A stretch of 64,000 bases of DNA from Morganella morganii (GCF_019242955.1 NZ_CP066129.1:496001-560000), one strand, 5' to 3'. Positions 40,875 through 53,527 are shown, numbered from the stretch's first letter. Numbers and translations: made by a program. The notes: generated by a model from the letters alone, not told the origin.

Positions 40875-40901
40875 CAGGAGATACGCATTGCGTATCTCCT
40901 G
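40875..40901. terminator. Palindrome between hldE and ubiK
   Basis: A perfect 12-bp stem (CAGGAGATACGC, 40875-40886, with 40890-40901) has a 3-base loop. There is no T run on either side, so its role as a terminator of the convergent genes is only likely. Confidence 0.5.
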
Positions 40902-40907
40902 TTGGTG

Positions 40908-41168
40908 TTACTCGCCGCCTTTTTCTGCCAGGCGTGCTTCCAGCTCCGCCAGACGTTTTTCCATCTGCGACAGCTTTTCACGGGTACGCAGCAGCACCTG
41001 TGTCTGCACATCAAACTCTTCGCGGTTAACTAAATCCAGCTTACCAAGCTGTGATTGTAAAACAGCCCGCATCTTTTTATCGATATCCGCTCCGATCTCC
41101 CGCACACCTTTCGGCAGTGCGCTTTGCAGCTGTGTGGCAATCTGTTCAATTTTTTTCGGGTCAATCAT
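40908..41168 (-). CDS. ubiK: Ubiquinone biosynthesis accessory factor UbiK
   Basis: Membrane-fusogenic coiled-coil protein that assists the aerobic ubiquinone hydroxylation complex by binding UbiJ. The 86-residue protein starts [21 protein letters not shown] and ends in a trimeric coiled coil ([19 protein letters not shown]). The ATG at 41168 follows AAAGGAAA; the open frame begins 13 codons earlier. It lies opposite hldE and divergent from ribB. Confidence 0.95.
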   Translation of the reverse strand: MIDPKKIEQIATQLQSALPKGVREIGADIDKKMRAVLQSQLGKLDLVNREEFDVQTQVLLRTREKLSQMEKRLAELEARLAEKGGE

Positions 41169-41311
41169 GATTTTTCCTTTCTGAGCCGGAGGATCGTTAT
41201 GCCGCAAATAGTAACCTGTTACGGGATTCTGAACCAGTCTGAGTTCTCATTTTGAGCCCCCGGTAAAAATAACTACTGGCCGGGATGATTTATCGGGGGT
41301 ATAGTGATCAC

Positions 41312-41458
41312 GCTATCTCAGGGCGGGGTGAAAGTCCCCACCGGCGGTAAACATTCCAGTGCGAATGAAGCCCGCGAGCGCTTCACCCAGGTGAAGGTCA
41401 GCAGATCCGGTGTAATTCCGGGGCCGACGGTTATAGTCCGGATGGGAGAGAGTCAGCA
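41312..41458 (+). ncRNA. FMN riboswitch (RFN element) of ribB
   Basis: The aptamer begins TATCTCAGGGCGGGGTGAAA, continues with GTCCCCACCGGCGGTAAA, and closes with GCCGACGGTTATAGTCCGGA then TGGGAGAGAGT. These are the conserved core strands of the RFN element. It lies about 165 bases upstream of ribB. Bound FMN should lower ribB expression. The bases between the aptamer and the ATG must hold the expression platform; the GGGCGAAATCCGCCC hairpin just downstream of the aptamer may be part of it. Confidence 0.95.
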
Positions 41459-41622
41459 TCAGCCGGGCGAAATCCGCCCGTCCGATCGCATATCATCAAT
41501 TATCTGTGCTGGTAAAAACCTGCTGCGGCATGGTTTTATGACATGGCTTTATGATATGTATGCAACTCCTAAGATGCCCTGGTTCTGGTAATCATTTTTA
41601 ATTACGATGAGGTTTATTTACC

Positions 41623-42276
41623 ATGAATCAGACGCTGTTATCAGATTACGGCAATCCGATTGAACGTGCAGAACGTGCCATTGCAGCTATCCGTCAGGGA
41701 CGGGGCGTTATGGTACTCGATGATGAAAACCGCGAAAACGAAGGCGACATGGTGTTCGCCGCCGAAACCATGACCGTTGAGCAGATGGCACTGACCATCC
41801 GTCACGGCAGCGGTATTGTGTGCCTGTGCCTGACTGACGAACGCCGTCAGCAGCTTGACCTGCCGATGATGGTGGAGAACAACTCCAGCCAGTTCAAAAC
41901 CGGCTTTACGGTGACGATTGAAGCCGCTCACGGTGTGACCACCGGGGTTTCTGCGGCAGACCGCATCACCACAATCCGTGCCGCAGTCGCGGATGGCGCT
42001 GTACCGGCGGATCTGAACCGTCCGGGGCATGTGTTCCCGCTGCGTGCGCAGAATGGCGGAGTATTAACCCGCCGCGGTCATACCGAAGCGTCTGTTGACC
42101 TGGCGACCCTCGCCGGTCTGAAGCCGTACGGTGTGCTGTGTGAACTGACCAACGACGACGGCTCAATGGCCCGTGCACCGGAAGTTATCGTGTTTGCAAA
42201 ACAACATGATATGCCGGTCGTGACGATTGATGACCTGGTTCAGTACCGCGAACAGTTAATGGCGAAAGCGGGCTGA
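41623..42276 (+). CDS. ribB: 3,4-dihydroxy-2-butanone 4-phosphate synthase
   Basis: Converts ribulose 5-phosphate to the four-carbon precursor of riboflavin plus formate. The 217-residue protein equals E. coli RibB in length and has the acidic metal loop [16 protein letters not shown] (about residues 34-49), [17 protein letters not shown] and the [14 protein letters not shown] segment. It is a stand-alone enzyme, not fused to GTP cyclohydrolase II. The FMN riboswitch upstream explains its control. Confidence 0.98.
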   Translation: MNQTLLSDYGNPIERAERAIAAIRQGRGVMVLDDENRENEGDMVFAAETMTVEQMALTIRHGSGIVCLCLTDERRQQLDLPMMVENNSSQFKTGFTVTIEAAHGVTTGVSAADRITTIRAAVADGAVPADLNRPGHVFPLRAQNGGVLTRRGHTEASVDLATLAGLKPYGVLCELTNDDGSMARAPEVIVFAKQHDMPVVTIDDLVQYREQLMAKAG

Positions 42277-42320
42277 AATCACTGACAGGGTCAGTAACTG
42301 AACAGACTGAAATCCTGAGA

Positions 42321-42349
42321 ATGCCGCTGCTGACACAGCGGCATTTTTG
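42321..42349 (+). terminator. Terminator of ribB
   Basis: ATGCCGCTG (42321-42329) pairs with CAGCGGCAT (42336-42344), followed by TTTTG. Confidence 0.8.
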
Positions 42350-42462
42350 TATCTGCGTACCCGTCATATTTTTTGAACAACTTCATCATGATTACCCTGC
42401 GTGATAAATCCCGGAATGGCATACACTGATCTCAGTGAACAATTTTTTGTGTGAGGTCAGCA

Positions 42463-43242
42463 ATGAAACGATTACCGGCTCTGTTTGCAGGTCACGGCAG
42501 CCCGATGAATGTCCTGGAAACCAACCGTTATACTGAAACCTGGCGGCAACTGGGCGAACAGATGCCGCGTCCGTCCGCCATTCTGGTGATTTCCGCGCAC
42601 TGGTATACGCAGGGGGCATGGCTGACATCGGCTGCGCATCCGCGCACTATCCATGATTTTCGCGGTTTCCCGCAGGCACTGCATGAAACGGAATATCCGG
42701 CTCCCGGCTCAGCGGCGCTGGTAGCGCGGGTGAAAGATCTGCTGAATGATGACAATATCGGGGAAGATCACGGTGAGTGGGGGTTAGATCACGGCAGCTG
42801 GGGGATCTTAGTTAAAATGTATCCGGAAGCGGATATCCCGGTGGTACAGCTCAGCCTCGACGGCAGCAAACCGGCGCAATGGCATTACGATTCCGGCCGT
42901 AAGCTGGCTGCGCTGCGTGATGAAGGGATACTGGTGCTCGGCAGCGGTAATGTGGTGCATAATCTGCGTGAGATGGACTGGCAGAATGCGCAGGCCGAAC
43001 CGTATCCGTGGGCAGTGAGTTTTAATAATTTCGTGCGTGATAACCTGGAGAGCGACACCCGGCCACATCCGCTGGTGAATGCCCTTGAGCGCGAAGACGG
43101 CAAACGGTCGAATCCTTCGCCGGAACATTATCTGCCGCTGCTCTATATCCTGGGTCTGCGGCAGGGCAGTGAACCGGTTACTGTACCGGTGGATGGTATT
43201 GAATCAGGCTCACTGAGTATGCTGACAGTCAAAGTCGGCTGA
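42463..43242 (+). CDS. ygiD: 4,5-DOPA extradiol dioxygenase YgiD
   Basis: Zinc-dependent member of the LigB-type extradiol dioxygenase family; the E. coli protein opens the ring of L-DOPA to betalamic-acid-type products in vitro, and its physiological role is unclear. The 259-residue protein has the metal histidines in LFAGHGSPMNVL, VISAHWYTQGAW and GEWGLDHGSWGIL, and SGNVVHNLREMDW. The ATG at 42463 has GAGGTC upstream. It converges on ygiC through a shared terminator. Confidence 0.94.
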   Translation: MKRLPALFAGHGSPMNVLETNRYTETWRQLGEQMPRPSAILVISAHWYTQGAWLTSAAHPRTIHDFRGFPQALHETEYPAPGSAALVARVKDLLNDDNIGEDHGEWGLDHGSWGILVKMYPEADIPVVQLSLDGSKPAQWHYDSGRKLAALRDEGILVLGSGNVVHNLREMDWQNAQAEPYPWAVSFNNFVRDNLESDTRPHPLVNALEREDGKRSNPSPEHYLPLLYILGLRQGSEPVTVPVDGIESGSLSMLTVKVG

Positions 43243-43260
43243 CGATTTCTTTTCGTTATA

Positions 43261-43297
43261 AAAAATCCCCGCGATACCGGATATCGCGGGGATTTTT
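43261..43297. terminator. Bidirectional terminator of ygiD and ygiC
   Basis: A perfect 16-bp stem (AAAAATCCCCGCGATA with its complement) has a 5-base loop; A and T runs serve both directions. Confidence 0.92.
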
Positions 43298-43318
43298 GTA
43301 TCAGCCAGAGACTATTCG

Positions 43319-44479
43319 TCAGTCAATAATGACATGCGGATAGAAACGGGAGAGATCCTGGGTGATAAGCTCTTTATCTTCACGGATACAGATCCCGGCA
43401 GATTCATCATTCACCAGCCAGCTGCCCACGAGGGTATAGCTGTCGCCGAATTTCGGCAGGGGATGGAACTGCTGGACAATCATGCCTTCTTCGCCGTAAG
43501 GGCCGTCCGCGGCGGCAATTTCTTTGCCGTTTTCGATAATACGGATGTTGGCACCTTCGCGGGAGAACAACGGCTTGATAACGTAGCTTTCCATTTCCGG
43601 ATACGGCTTATCCGCAAAATAAGCAGGCAGCAGGTTCGGGTGATCCGGGAACATTTCCCACAGCATCGGCAGCAGGGCTTTGTTGGAGATAATGCTCTTC
43701 CAGGCCGGTTCCAGCCAGCGTACACCGGCATCCGTCAGCTTGGTGGAGAAAATCTCCCGCATCATAAATTCCCACGGATAGAGTTTAAACATATTGCTGA
43801 TAATCTGATCCTGAAGATCAGTAAACTCACCGCGATCGCCCAGCCCGATATCTTCAATAAACAGAAAATCAGTGGTGACACCGGCTTCCTGCGCACAATC
43901 CTGTAAATACTGGATGGTGCCGCGATCTTCCACAGAATCCTGACAGCAGGCCATATGCAGATAACGGAACCCGTACTCTTCCGCCAGTACACCGAAGCGC
44001 TCAATCAGCTTTTCCTGGATACCGTTAAACTGATCGGCGTTTTCCGGCAGGTTTCCGGCGGCGATCTGGTCTTCCAGCCAGATCCACTGGAAAAAAGCGG
44101 ATTCGTACAGCGACGTTGGTGTATCCGCATTGTTTTCCAGTAACTTCGGCGGGTTAACGCCGTCATAAGCCAGATCCAGGCGGGAATAGAGCGACGGCTG
44201 ACGGGTTGCCCATGACTCACGCACGAAATCCCAACAATGTTTCGGGATTTGAAAACGGGCCATCAGCTCGTCACTTTGAGTGACTTTATCCACCACCTGA
44301 AGACACATCTGATGCAGTTCGTTAGTCACTTCCTCGATTTCATCGATTTGTGCCAGCGTGAACTGGTAACAGGCATCTTCTGACCAGTACGGTTCGCCGT
44401 ACATGGTATGAAAATGAAAGCCGAATTCCTCGGCTTTCCCGCGCCAGTCAGGGCGCTCGCTAATCGGTACGCGTTTCAT
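43319..44479 (-). CDS. ygiC: Glutathionylspermidine synthase-like ATP-grasp protein YgiC
   Basis: ATP-dependent carboxylate-amine ligase fold related to the synthetase half of Gsp; the family's own substrate is not established. The 386-residue protein equals E. coli YgiC in length and has the segments [34 protein letters not shown] (ATP-grasp lysine) and [19 protein letters not shown]. It is translated with the upstream ygiB, 5 bases away. Confidence 0.93.
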   Translation of the reverse strand: MKRVPISERPDWRGKAEEFGFHFHTMYGEPYWSEDACYQFTLAQIDEIEEVTNELHQMCLQVVDKVTQSDELMARFQIPKHCWDFVRESWATRQPSLYSRLDLAYDGVNPPKLLENNADTPTSLYESAFFQWIWLEDQIAAGNLPENADQFNGIQEKLIERFGVLAEEYGFRYLHMACCQDSVEDRGTIQYLQDCAQEAGVTTDFLFIEDIGLGDRGEFTDLQDQIISNMFKLYPWEFMMREIFSTKLTDAGVRWLEPAWKSIISNKALLPMLWEMFPDHPNLLPAYFADKPYPEMESYVIKPLFSREGANIRIIENGKEIAAADGPYGEEGMIVQQFHPLPKFGDSYTLVGSWLVNDESAGICIREDKELITQDLSRFYPHVIID

Positions 44480-44484
44480 GCAAA

Positions 44485-45153
44485 TCAGCCGCCCATTGAA
44501 CGGGAAGATGAACTGCTGCCGGATGAGCGCTGCATTGTGTTTTGTTTTGCCACGCTGTCACCGAACCCGCCACGCGTGGTGGTGGTTGTGGTGGCCGGTT
44601 TTGGTGCCATGGCAGTTTTCGGCACGGTCATGCTGCGCCCGCCGGTGGCGGAACCGTAGTTCTTGCCGGTGGCATCAACAAATTTACCGTTAGCCGGGCT
44701 TGCCGGGTTACGGGAGGTAAACAGCGGCTGTGAGGCTGCTGCACCACCGCCCATCATACGGCCCATCATATAACCGGCCATCAGCGGCATCCAGAAGCTG
44801 CCGGAAGCCTGGGCAGGCTGTTGCTGCTGGCTGTTGTTTGCCAGCTCAGTGGGTGCCTGAGTACACTGGGCTTCACCGAATTCTGCCACACAGTCTTCAC
44901 GGGTGGCATATTTCGGGGCGGTTTTTGCCGCTTCTTCCAGTGCGTTGTTATAAGCAGTGGTGCATTCACCGGCCTGTGACGGGTTCGCGGCGGAGCACTG
45001 CTCTGCGGTGGTGTAGAGCGCAACGGTTTCATCGGCTTCATCGCAGGCGGTTAACATCAGAACAGCGCCGACAGCAGCCGCAACAGGTGCCAGGCGGTAT
45101 TGACGCCAGGTTTTGCGGAAAGCGTCGCGGTTAATATTCTTGGTGCGTTTCAT
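44485..45153 (-). CDS. ygiB: DUF1190 lipoprotein YgiB
   Basis: The 222-residue protein has an N-terminal helix ending in the lipobox LTAC with the lipidated Cys at residue 37. Further on it has paired cysteine segments ([36 protein letters not shown]), the glycine- and methionine-rich [15 protein letters not shown], and a Thr- and Ser-rich tail. Role unknown; it always travels with ygiC. The ATG at 45153 gives [16 protein letters not shown], matching E. coli; the frame is open 56 codons further upstream in non-coding sequence. Confidence 0.93.
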   Translation of the reverse strand: MKRTKNINRDAFRKTWRQYRLAPVAAAVGAVLMLTACDEADETVALYTTAEQCSAANPSQAGECTTAYNNALEEAAKTAPKYATREDCVAEFGEAQCTQAPTELANNSQQQQPAQASGSFWMPLMAGYMMGRMMGGGAAASQPLFTSRNPASPANGKFVDATGKNYGSATGGRSMTVPKTAMAPKPATTTTTTRGGFGDSVAKQNTMQRSSGSSSSSRSMGG

Positions 45154-45463
45154 TGTCATCGTTGTAATATCCGGAAACGGTTTCATGGAGAGGTAATAAC
45201 TGTCTAGGATAGGGGAAAACTGTGTGAAATTAAAGCAATAATCTGCTTTTTGCATCTGATGTGAATTAAATCGGTTTAACAGAAAAAAAAGATACCGGTA
45301 TCGCGGTATTTTTACCGACAAAATGTGTCCGTCAGGCGTAATTATATTGCGGATTACGCGATATAACCTGATATTTCACTGCCCGGCAGAAATATTGTCC
45401 TTATACACAGTAAAAGCATAAAAAAACCCGCCGGAGCGGGTTTATCGTCATATCGTATGAAGA
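45154..45463. other. Spacer between ygiB and tolC
   Basis: 310 bases with no gene. The minus strand has a perfect TATAAT at 45346-45341, but its -35 position is poor and it lies about 190 bases from ygiB. The tolC terminator is at the right end. Confidence 0.4.
45418..45443 (-). terminator. Terminator of tolC
   Basis: On the minus strand AAACCCGC and GCGGGTTT enclose TCCG and are followed by a T run. Confidence 0.85.
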
Positions 45464-46828
45464 TCAGCGGGCAGTGTTTGTCACTGACGCCGGCGATGTG
45501 GAAATCGCTTTGCCCAGCACCTGGTTAAGGCGCAGGATATCGTCTTCGTTCAGTGTACCGCGTGCCTGGCTGATATAAAGCTGGTTAATCAGATAGTCAT
45601 AACGGGCGTTAGACAGGCTTTTCTTCGCATCATACAACGTGGTGGTGGCATTCAGCACATCCACAATCGTACGCGTACCCACCTGATAACCGGCTTCGGT
45701 TGCATCCAGTGAGCTTTCCGCAGAGGTTACGACCTGTTTATAGGCGTTCACGCTGCTGATTGAGGCGTTGATGTTGTTGTACGAAGAACGGGTAGTCTGA
45801 ATAACCTGACGCAGTGTGGCTTCCAGTTTTTCACTCGCAGCAGTGTAACCGTACTGTGCCTGATCAACCTGTGATGAGACACCGCCGCCGGTGTACAGCG
45901 GAATACTGACGTTCACACCGATGGAGCTCTGGCCTGCATAGCTGTTATTCGGACGGCCGTTAGGATAGCCGTTGCCGCTGTAGTCTGTGTTGGTGACTCC
46001 GGTACTGGCTGTCAGACCCACGGTCGGATAGTGACCGGATTCTGCCAGACTGATCTGCTCTTTTGCGAGGTTACGGTTCAGTGTGGCACTCAGCAGGTTC
46101 AGGTTACGTTCCTGTGCTTCTTTCAGCAGGGCTTCGATAGCATCCGGGGCATTGGTTTTAAAGCGGTTCACATCCAGGGACGATAATTCGCTGTAATAAA
46201 TACCGCTCACCTGACGCAGCGCTTCGATGGCGTTTTCGACATCGTTACGGCCGGCCACTTCCTGCGCCAGAACGCTGTCGTAGTTGGCACGGGCGTTCTG
46301 CACGTCAGTAATGGCTACCAGACCGACGTTGAAACGCTGAGTGGTCTGATCCAGCTGGCGGTAGACGGCTTCTTTCTGTGCCTGTACGTATGACAGGGTA
46401 TCCAGCGCACGCAGCACGTTAAAATAGGCAACGGAAGTATCCAGAATCAGTTGTTGCTGGGCACTCTGAAATGTGATGTCGCTGATCCCGGCAGTTTGCT
46501 CCTGCAGATTCAGCTGACGCCATTTACTCATGTCAAAAATTGTCTGGGTCAGTTTCAGCTGTGCATTTAGTGCATTACTGTCCTGGTTATTGTTGTCGCG
46601 ATAACCGCTGGTATAGTCATAACCTCCGCCTAAACCTAACTGCGGCAGTAACGGACTGCGGGCTTCGTTAATTTTTTCAAAAGCCTGGTTACGTTCCGCC
46701 TGAATCTGACGGAGGGTCGGGTTGGTCTCTTTCGCTTTTTGATAAACCTGCAGGAGGTCTTCAGCCTGGGTGACAGAGCTGAAACCTGCCACACTCACAG
46801 CAATGAGAAGAGAAAGCAGTTTCTTCAT
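45464..46828 (-). CDS. tolC: Outer membrane channel TolC
   Basis: Trimeric outer-membrane exit duct for tripartite drug efflux pumps and type I secretion. The 454-residue precursor has a 22-residue signal peptide ending TQA, then the two repeated OEP halves, each with coiled-coil helices; the second half includes AGYQVGTRTIVDVLNATTTLYDAKKSL. The ATG at 46828 follows AAAGGAA. It is divergent from nudF, as in E. coli. The C-terminal tail is shorter than in E. coli (493 residues). Confidence 0.97.
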   Translation of the reverse strand: MKKLLSLLIAVSVAGFSSVTQAEDLLQVYQKAKETNPTLRQIQAERNQAFEKINEARSPLLPQLGLGGGYDYTSGYRDNNNQDSNALNAQLKLTQTIFDMSKWRQLNLQEQTAGISDITFQSAQQQLILDTSVAYFNVLRALDTLSYVQAQKEAVYRQLDQTTQRFNVGLVAITDVQNARANYDSVLAQEVAGRNDVENAIEALRQVSGIYYSELSSLDVNRFKTNAPDAIEALLKEAQERNLNLLSATLNRNLAKEQISLAESGHYPTVGLTASTGVTNTDYSGNGYPNGRPNNSYAGQSSIGVNVSIPLYTGGGVSSQVDQAQYGYTAASEKLEATLRQVIQTTRSSYNNINASISSVNAYKQVVTSAESSLDATEAGYQVGTRTIVDVLNATTTLYDAKKSLSNARYDYLINQLYISQARGTLNEDDILRLNQVLGKAISTSPASVTNTAR

Positions 46829-47047
46829 TAGGATTCCTTTTTGCACAGCGCTAATCTGTCAGTTGCCTCACGGGAAGCACCAAATGGCTCTAATTCTAGC
46901 AGAGTCCGCTCGCTAATAAAGGTAGCCGTTTGTGCCTTCTGCGTTAAATTAGCTTAACTTTACCTCAACGGGCAGAAAATTTCTTTATCTCAAATGATGA
47001 AAAATGCCTTTATCATACAGAATTGATTTACCGGCGGAGAAAATAGT

Positions 47048-47686
47048 ATGAAACACACATCCGGATTTCCTTTTACGTTCAGTTGTGATGACGTGGAGAT
47101 AATCAGTCAGAAAACTCTGTTTTCCGGATTTTTTAAGATTAATGAATATCGCTTCCGGCACCGGTTGTTTGAGGGCGGCTGGAGCCCGGAAATCCGCCGT
47201 GAGGTGTTTGAGCGGGGAAATGCCGGTGTGATTTTGCCGTATGACCCGATCCGTGATGAAATCGTACTGATTGAACAAATCCGTTTACCGGCAATCGAAA
47301 GCAGTCAGACTCCGTGGCTGCTGGAGGCGGTCGCCGGGATGATCGATAAAAGCGGGGAATCCGCCGAAGATGTGGTGCGTCGTGAGGCGGAAGAAGAAGC
47401 CGGGCTGAAAATCGGCCGCTGTACCTTTGCGCTGAGTTATCTTTCAAGTCCGGGGGGCACATCCGAACGGATGTATGTGTATATCGGTGAGGCGGATACT
47501 ACCTCAGCGGGCGGGGTACACGGGCTGGCACAGGAGAACGAGGACATCCGTGTTCATGTGGTCAGCCGTGAACAGGCGTATCAGTGGGTTGAAGAAGGTG
47601 TGATCGATAACGCAGCAACTGTCATTGCAATTCAGTGGCTTACATTGCATTATGAACGCATACGCACAACGTGGCGGGACAAATAA
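47048..47686 (+). CDS. nudF: ADP-ribose diphosphatase (Nudix hydrolase)
   Basis: Cleaves ADP-ribose to AMP and ribose 5-phosphate. The 212-residue protein carries the Nudix box near residues 97-120 (GMIDKSGESAEDVVRREAEE, then EAGL). The first spacing is six residues rather than the canonical five between G and E, while REAEEEAG is intact. The L-x-SPGG-TSE-Y segment (LSSPGGTSERMYVYIG) supports the ADP-ribose subfamily. cpdA follows, without the yqiB that lies between them in E. coli. Confidence 0.96.
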   Translation: MKHTSGFPFTFSCDDVEIISQKTLFSGFFKINEYRFRHRLFEGGWSPEIRREVFERGNAGVILPYDPIRDEIVLIEQIRLPAIESSQTPWLLEAVAGMIDKSGESAEDVVRREAEEEAGLKIGRCTFALSYLSSPGGTSERMYVYIGEADTTSAGGVHGLAQENEDIRVHVVSREQAYQWVEEGVIDNAATVIAIQWLTLHYERIRTTWRDK

Positions 47687-47793
47687 TCCGGATTTTTTTA
47701 TGTGCAACCGGGGAATTGTGTGCGGGATTGCAGATCTTCTTCGCCGAAACACTTATCATTATATGTTAGTTGTTAAAATCACAAGGATATCGA

Positions 47794-48627
47794 TTGGAAA
47801 TCCCGTTGCACTTGCCCGTAGCTGACGGCGCTGCGGTCAGAATTTTACAGATTACCGATACGCACCTTTTTGCCGGCGAAACAGACACGCTGCTGGGAAT
47901 TAATACCCTGAACAGTTACCACGCCGTACTGGATGCTATCGCAAAACAGCAGTTACCGGCTGACCTGATTGCAGCCACCGGTGATCTGGTTCAGGATCAG
48001 ACCACCCGGGCCTATCAGCGGTTTACGGACGGTATCGCCCGTTTACCGGCGCCGTGTGTCTGGCTGCCGGGGAATCACGATTATCAGCCGTCCATGGCAA
48101 AGGAACTGGCCGCCGCGGGGATCTCTTCCTCCAAACAGGTGCTGCTCGGTGAACAGTGGCAGATCCTGCTGCTCGACAGTCAGGTTCAGGGCGTACCGCA
48201 CGGCGAACTGAGCGATGACCAGCTTATCTGGCTGGATAACTGCCTGGCACAGCAGCCCGGCCGTCATACTGTTGTGATGCTGCATCACCATCCTCTGGCC
48301 TCCGGCTGTACCTGGCTTGATCAGCACAGTCTGCGCAACTCACATATGCTGGCAGAGGTTCTGACCCGCTATCAGAATATTGATGCTATCCTGTGCGGGC
48401 ATATTCACCAGGATATGGATGTTATGTGGAACGGCATCCGCATACTGGCCACGCCGTCAACCTGTGTCCAGTTTAAACCGCACTGCACTAATTTCACGCT
48501 GGATACCGCCGCTCCGGGCTGGCGTTATCTGGAACTGACCACCGGTGACAATCCGTCCCTGAGCACACATCTGTTCCGGCTGGAAACAGACGAATTCAGC
48601 CCCGATCTGGGTTCGGACGGTTACTGA
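47794..48627 (+). CDS. cpdA: 3',5'-cyclic AMP phosphodiesterase
   Basis: Hydrolyses cAMP and so tempers CRP signalling. The 277-residue metallophosphoesterase has all metal motifs: [33 protein letters not shown] and [10 protein letters not shown]. The start is taken as TTG at 47794, with AAGGA six bases upstream, giving [12 protein letters not shown]; no ATG fits. A TTG eight codons earlier is possible. The stop overlaps the yqiA start by one base. Confidence 0.95.
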   Translation: MEIPLHLPVADGAAVRILQITDTHLFAGETDTLLGINTLNSYHAVLDAIAKQQLPADLIAATGDLVQDQTTRAYQRFTDGIARLPAPCVWLPGNHDYQPSMAKELAAAGISSSKQVLLGEQWQILLLDSQVQGVPHGELSDDQLIWLDNCLAQQPGRHTVVMLHHHPLASGCTWLDQHSLRNSHMLAEVLTRYQNIDAILCGHIHQDMDVMWNGIRILATPSTCVQFKPHCTNFTLDTAAPGWRYLELTTGDNPSLSTHLFRLETDEFSPDLGSDGY

Positions 48628-49208
48628 TGGCGACGCTCCTTTATCTGCACGGCTTCAACAGTTCTCCGTTGTCAGAGAAAGGGACAATGCTGAAAACGTG
48701 GCTGGCGGAACACTATCCGGAGATCCGGATGTTACAGCCGCAAATTCCCTGCTATCCGGATGAAGCCGCACTGTTTCTGGAGGATCTGATGAACTCGCTG
48801 GCCGGTGAGAATACCGGTATTGTCGGGTCGTCGCTGGGCGGGTATTTTGCCATCTGGCTGTCGCAGGCGTTTGATGTTCCCGCGGTGGTGGTTAATCCGG
48901 CGGTGTATCCGTTTGATTTGCTTCAGGACTATCTCGGGGAAAATGAAAACCCCTATACCGGTGAGCGTTATACGCTCGAACCGCATCATATGCAGGATTT
49001 ACGGGCGATTTTTGCCGATCCTGTTGAATCACCGGATTTGATCTGGTTGTTACAGCAGACCGGCGATGAAGTGCTGGATTACCGTCAGGCTGTCACCCGT
49101 CTGGTGGCATGTAAACAGACGATTGAATCCGGCGGAAACCACGCATTTACCGGATTTCAGCGTTTTTTTCCGCAGATAGTTGAGTTCCTCGGCCTTACCC
49201 GCCAATGA
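48627..49208 (+). CDS. yqiA: Alpha/beta-hydrolase esterase YqiA
   Basis: Small esterase of the UPF0227 family, active on acyl-CoA and ester substrates in vitro. The 193-residue protein has an N-terminal [15 protein letters not shown] (oxyanion), the nucleophile elbow GSSLGGYFA and the C-terminal His in [11 protein letters not shown]. It overlaps cpdA (TGATG) and precedes parE, as in E. coli. Confidence 0.95.
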   Translation: MATLLYLHGFNSSPLSEKGTMLKTWLAEHYPEIRMLQPQIPCYPDEAALFLEDLMNSLAGENTGIVGSSLGGYFAIWLSQAFDVPAVVVNPAVYPFDLLQDYLGENENPYTGERYTLEPHHMQDLRAIFADPVESPDLIWLLQQTGDEVLDYRQAVTRLVACKQTIESGGNHAFTGFQRFFPQIVEFLGLTRQ

Positions 49209-49294
49209 AAAATCGTATTTAAATTTATCAGGGACTGGTATTATCGCCAGTATCATTCACGTATTTTGTTTATTTTTTAGCGAAAAACCGATAA

Positions 49295-51196
<1,902 letters not shown>

Positions 51197-51237
51197 TGTC
51201 ACCCGTGACGGCACAAAAGGTCAGAGGAACAGAGTAA

Positions 51238-53499
51238 ATGAGTGAAATTACTCATGACGGTGTGGAGCGCCAGCCGCTTCATAATTTTACAGAGAATGCC
51301 TACCTCAATTATTCCATGTACGTCATCATGGACAGGGCACTCCCTTTTATCGGCGATGGCTTAAAACCGGTTCAGCGGCGTATTGTATATGCCATGTCTG
51401 AACTGGGGTTAAGCAACTCCGCCAAATACAAAAAATCTGCCCGTACCGTCGGTGACGTGCTGGGTAAATACCATCCGCACGGTGACAGTGCCTGTTATGA
51501 GGCCATGGTGCTGATGGCACAGCCTTTCTCTTACCGTTACCCGCTGGTGGACGGACAGGGGAACTGGGGGGCGCCGGATGATCCGAAATCCTTCGCTGCC
51601 ATGCGTTATACCGAATCACGCCTGTCGAAATATGCGGAAGTGCTGCTCAGTGAACTGGGACACGGCACCGCAGACTGGGTGCCGAACTTTGACGGTACGA
51701 TGCAGGAGCCGAAAATGTTACCGGCACGCCTGCCGAATATCCTGCTCAACGGTACTACCGGGATTGCGGTCGGTATGGCAACCGATATTCCGCCGCATAA
51801 TGCCCGCGAAGTCACGGGTGCACTGCTGGCACTGATCGACAAACCATCACTGTCTCTTGAGGAGGCGATGACGTTTATCCCGGGCCCGGATTATCCGACA
51901 GAAGCGGAAATCATCACCGGACAGGAAGATATCCGTAAGATCTATAAATCCGGCCGCGGCTCTGTTCGTATGCGTGCGGTATGGACAACGGAAGACGGTA
52001 ATGCGGTGATCACCGCATTACCGCATCAGGTGTCCGGGGCGAAAGTGCTGGAACAGATAGCCGCACAGATGCTGGCAAAAAAACTGCCGATGGTGGAAGA
52101 TCTGCGCGATGAATCAGATCATGAAAACCCGACACGGCTGGTGGTTGTGCCGCGCAGTAACCGGATCGATCTTGAGCAGGTGATGACACATCTGTTTGCC
52201 ACCACGGATCTGGAAAGAAGCTACCGTATCAACCTGAATATGATCGGTCTGGACGGACGTCCGGCGGTCAAAGGGCTGATTGAGATCCTCAATGAGTGGC
52301 TGGTTTACCGCCGCGAAACGGTGCGCCGCCGCCTGAACCACCGGCTGGAAAAAGTGCTGCGCCGTCTGCATATCCTCGACGGTTTACTGCTTGCGTATCT
52401 CAATATTGATGAAGTGATTGATATTATCCGTTCAGAAGATGAACCGAAACCGGTGCTGATGGACCGCTTCGGGCTGAGTGATACTCAGGCGGAAGCGATC
52501 CTGGAGCTGAAATTACGTCATTTGGCCAAACTCGAAGAGATGAAAATCCGCGGCGAGCAGGATGAACTGGCCAAAGAGCGCGATAAATTACAGGCAATCC
52601 TCGGCTCTGAGCGTCGTATGAATACGCTGCTGAAAAAAGAACTCGAAGAAGACGCGAAACAGTTCGGTGATGATCGCCGCTCCCCGCTCAATGAGCGCGA
52701 AGAGGCGAAAGCCATGAGCGAACATGACATTCTGCCGTCTGAGCCGGTGACGGTTGTGCTGTCGCAGATGGGCTGGGTGCGGAGCGCCAAAGGTCATGAT
52801 ATCGACCCCGCCGGTATGAACTACAAAGCGGGTGACAGCTTCCTCGGCGCGGCACGGGGTAAAAGTAATCAGCCGGTGGTGTTCCTGGATTCCACAGGGC
52901 GCAGTTACTCGCTCGATCCGCTGGAACTGCCGGGAGCCCGTGGTCAGGGTGAACCGCTGACCGGTAAACTGACACCGCCGCCGGGAGCTGTTTTTGAACA
53001 GGTGCTGATGAATGATGAAAATCAGAAGTACCTCATGGCTTCGGATGCCGGTTACGGGTTTATTTGTACCTTCAGTGACCTGGTGGCGAAAAATAAAGCC
53101 GGGAAACTGCTGATCACGCTGCCGGATAATGCGAAAGCGATGACGCCGATTGAGGTGAATGACGAGGAAAACGATCTTCTGCTGGCGGTATCGCAGGAAG
53201 GACGGATGCTGCTGTTCCCTGTCGGTGATCTGCCTCAGTTGTCAAAAGGGAAGGGGAACAAGATTATCTCCATTACCTCTGCTGCGGCCGCCGCCGGTGA
53301 AGATGGTCTGGCGCATCTGTTTGTGATCCGGCCGGATGCCAGTGTGACACTGCATTTCGGCAAGCGTAAACTGACGCTGCGTCCGGAAGATCTGCAGAAA
53401 TTCCGTGCTGAGCGCGGACGCCGCGGTACAGCACTGCCGCGCGGTATGCAGAAAAAGATCGAACGGATTGATATTTCTGAGCCGGAGCCGAAGGTGTAA
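51238..53499 (+). CDS. parC: DNA topoisomerase IV subunit A
   Basis: Cleaves and rejoins DNA in topoisomerase IV. The 753-residue protein has the winged-helix CAP domain with the catalytic Tyr at residue 124 ([11 protein letters not shown]) and the C-terminal beta-pinwheel. The quinolone-resistance region reads [12 protein letters not shown]: the positions matching E. coli S80 and E84 are the sensitive residues here (S84, E88). It follows parE directly. Confidence 0.99.
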   Translation: MSEITHDGVERQPLHNFTENAYLNYSMYVIMDRALPFIGDGLKPVQRRIVYAMSELGLSNSAKYKKSARTVGDVLGKYHPHGDSACYEAMVLMAQPFSYRYPLVDGQGNWGAPDDPKSFAAMRYTESRLSKYAEVLLSELGHGTADWVPNFDGTMQEPKMLPARLPNILLNGTTGIAVGMATDIPPHNAREVTGALLALIDKPSLSLEEAMTFIPGPDYPTEAEIITGQEDIRKIYKSGRGSVRMRAVWTTEDGNAVITALPHQVSGAKVLEQIAAQMLAKKLPMVEDLRDESDHENPTRLVVVPRSNRIDLEQVMTHLFATTDLERSYRINLNMIGLDGRPAVKGLIEILNEWLVYRRETVRRRLNHRLEKVLRRLHILDGLLLAYLNIDEVIDIIRSEDEPKPVLMDRFGLSDTQAEAILELKLRHLAKLEEMKIRGEQDELAKERDKLQAILGSERRMNTLLKKELEEDAKQFGDDRRSPLNEREEAKAMSEHDILPSEPVTVVLSQMGWVRSAKGHDIDPAGMNYKAGDSFLGAARGKSNQPVVFLDSTGRSYSLDPLELPGARGQGEPLTGKLTPPPGAVFEQVLMNDENQKYLMASDAGYGFICTFSDLVAKNKAGKLLITLPDNAKAMTPIEVNDEENDLLLAVSQEGRMLLFPVGDLPQLSKGKGNKIISITSAAAAAGEDGLAHLFVIRPDASVTLHFGKRKLTLRPEDLQKFRAERGRRGTALPRGMQKKIERIDISEPEPKV

Positions 53500-53527
53500 T
53501 CTCCGGCATTAACAGCGATACTATTCA

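Noticed and set aside
51478-51620. Quinolone-resistance mutations in parC
   Set aside because: The positions equal to E. coli S80 and E84 are Ser and Glu, the susceptible residues.
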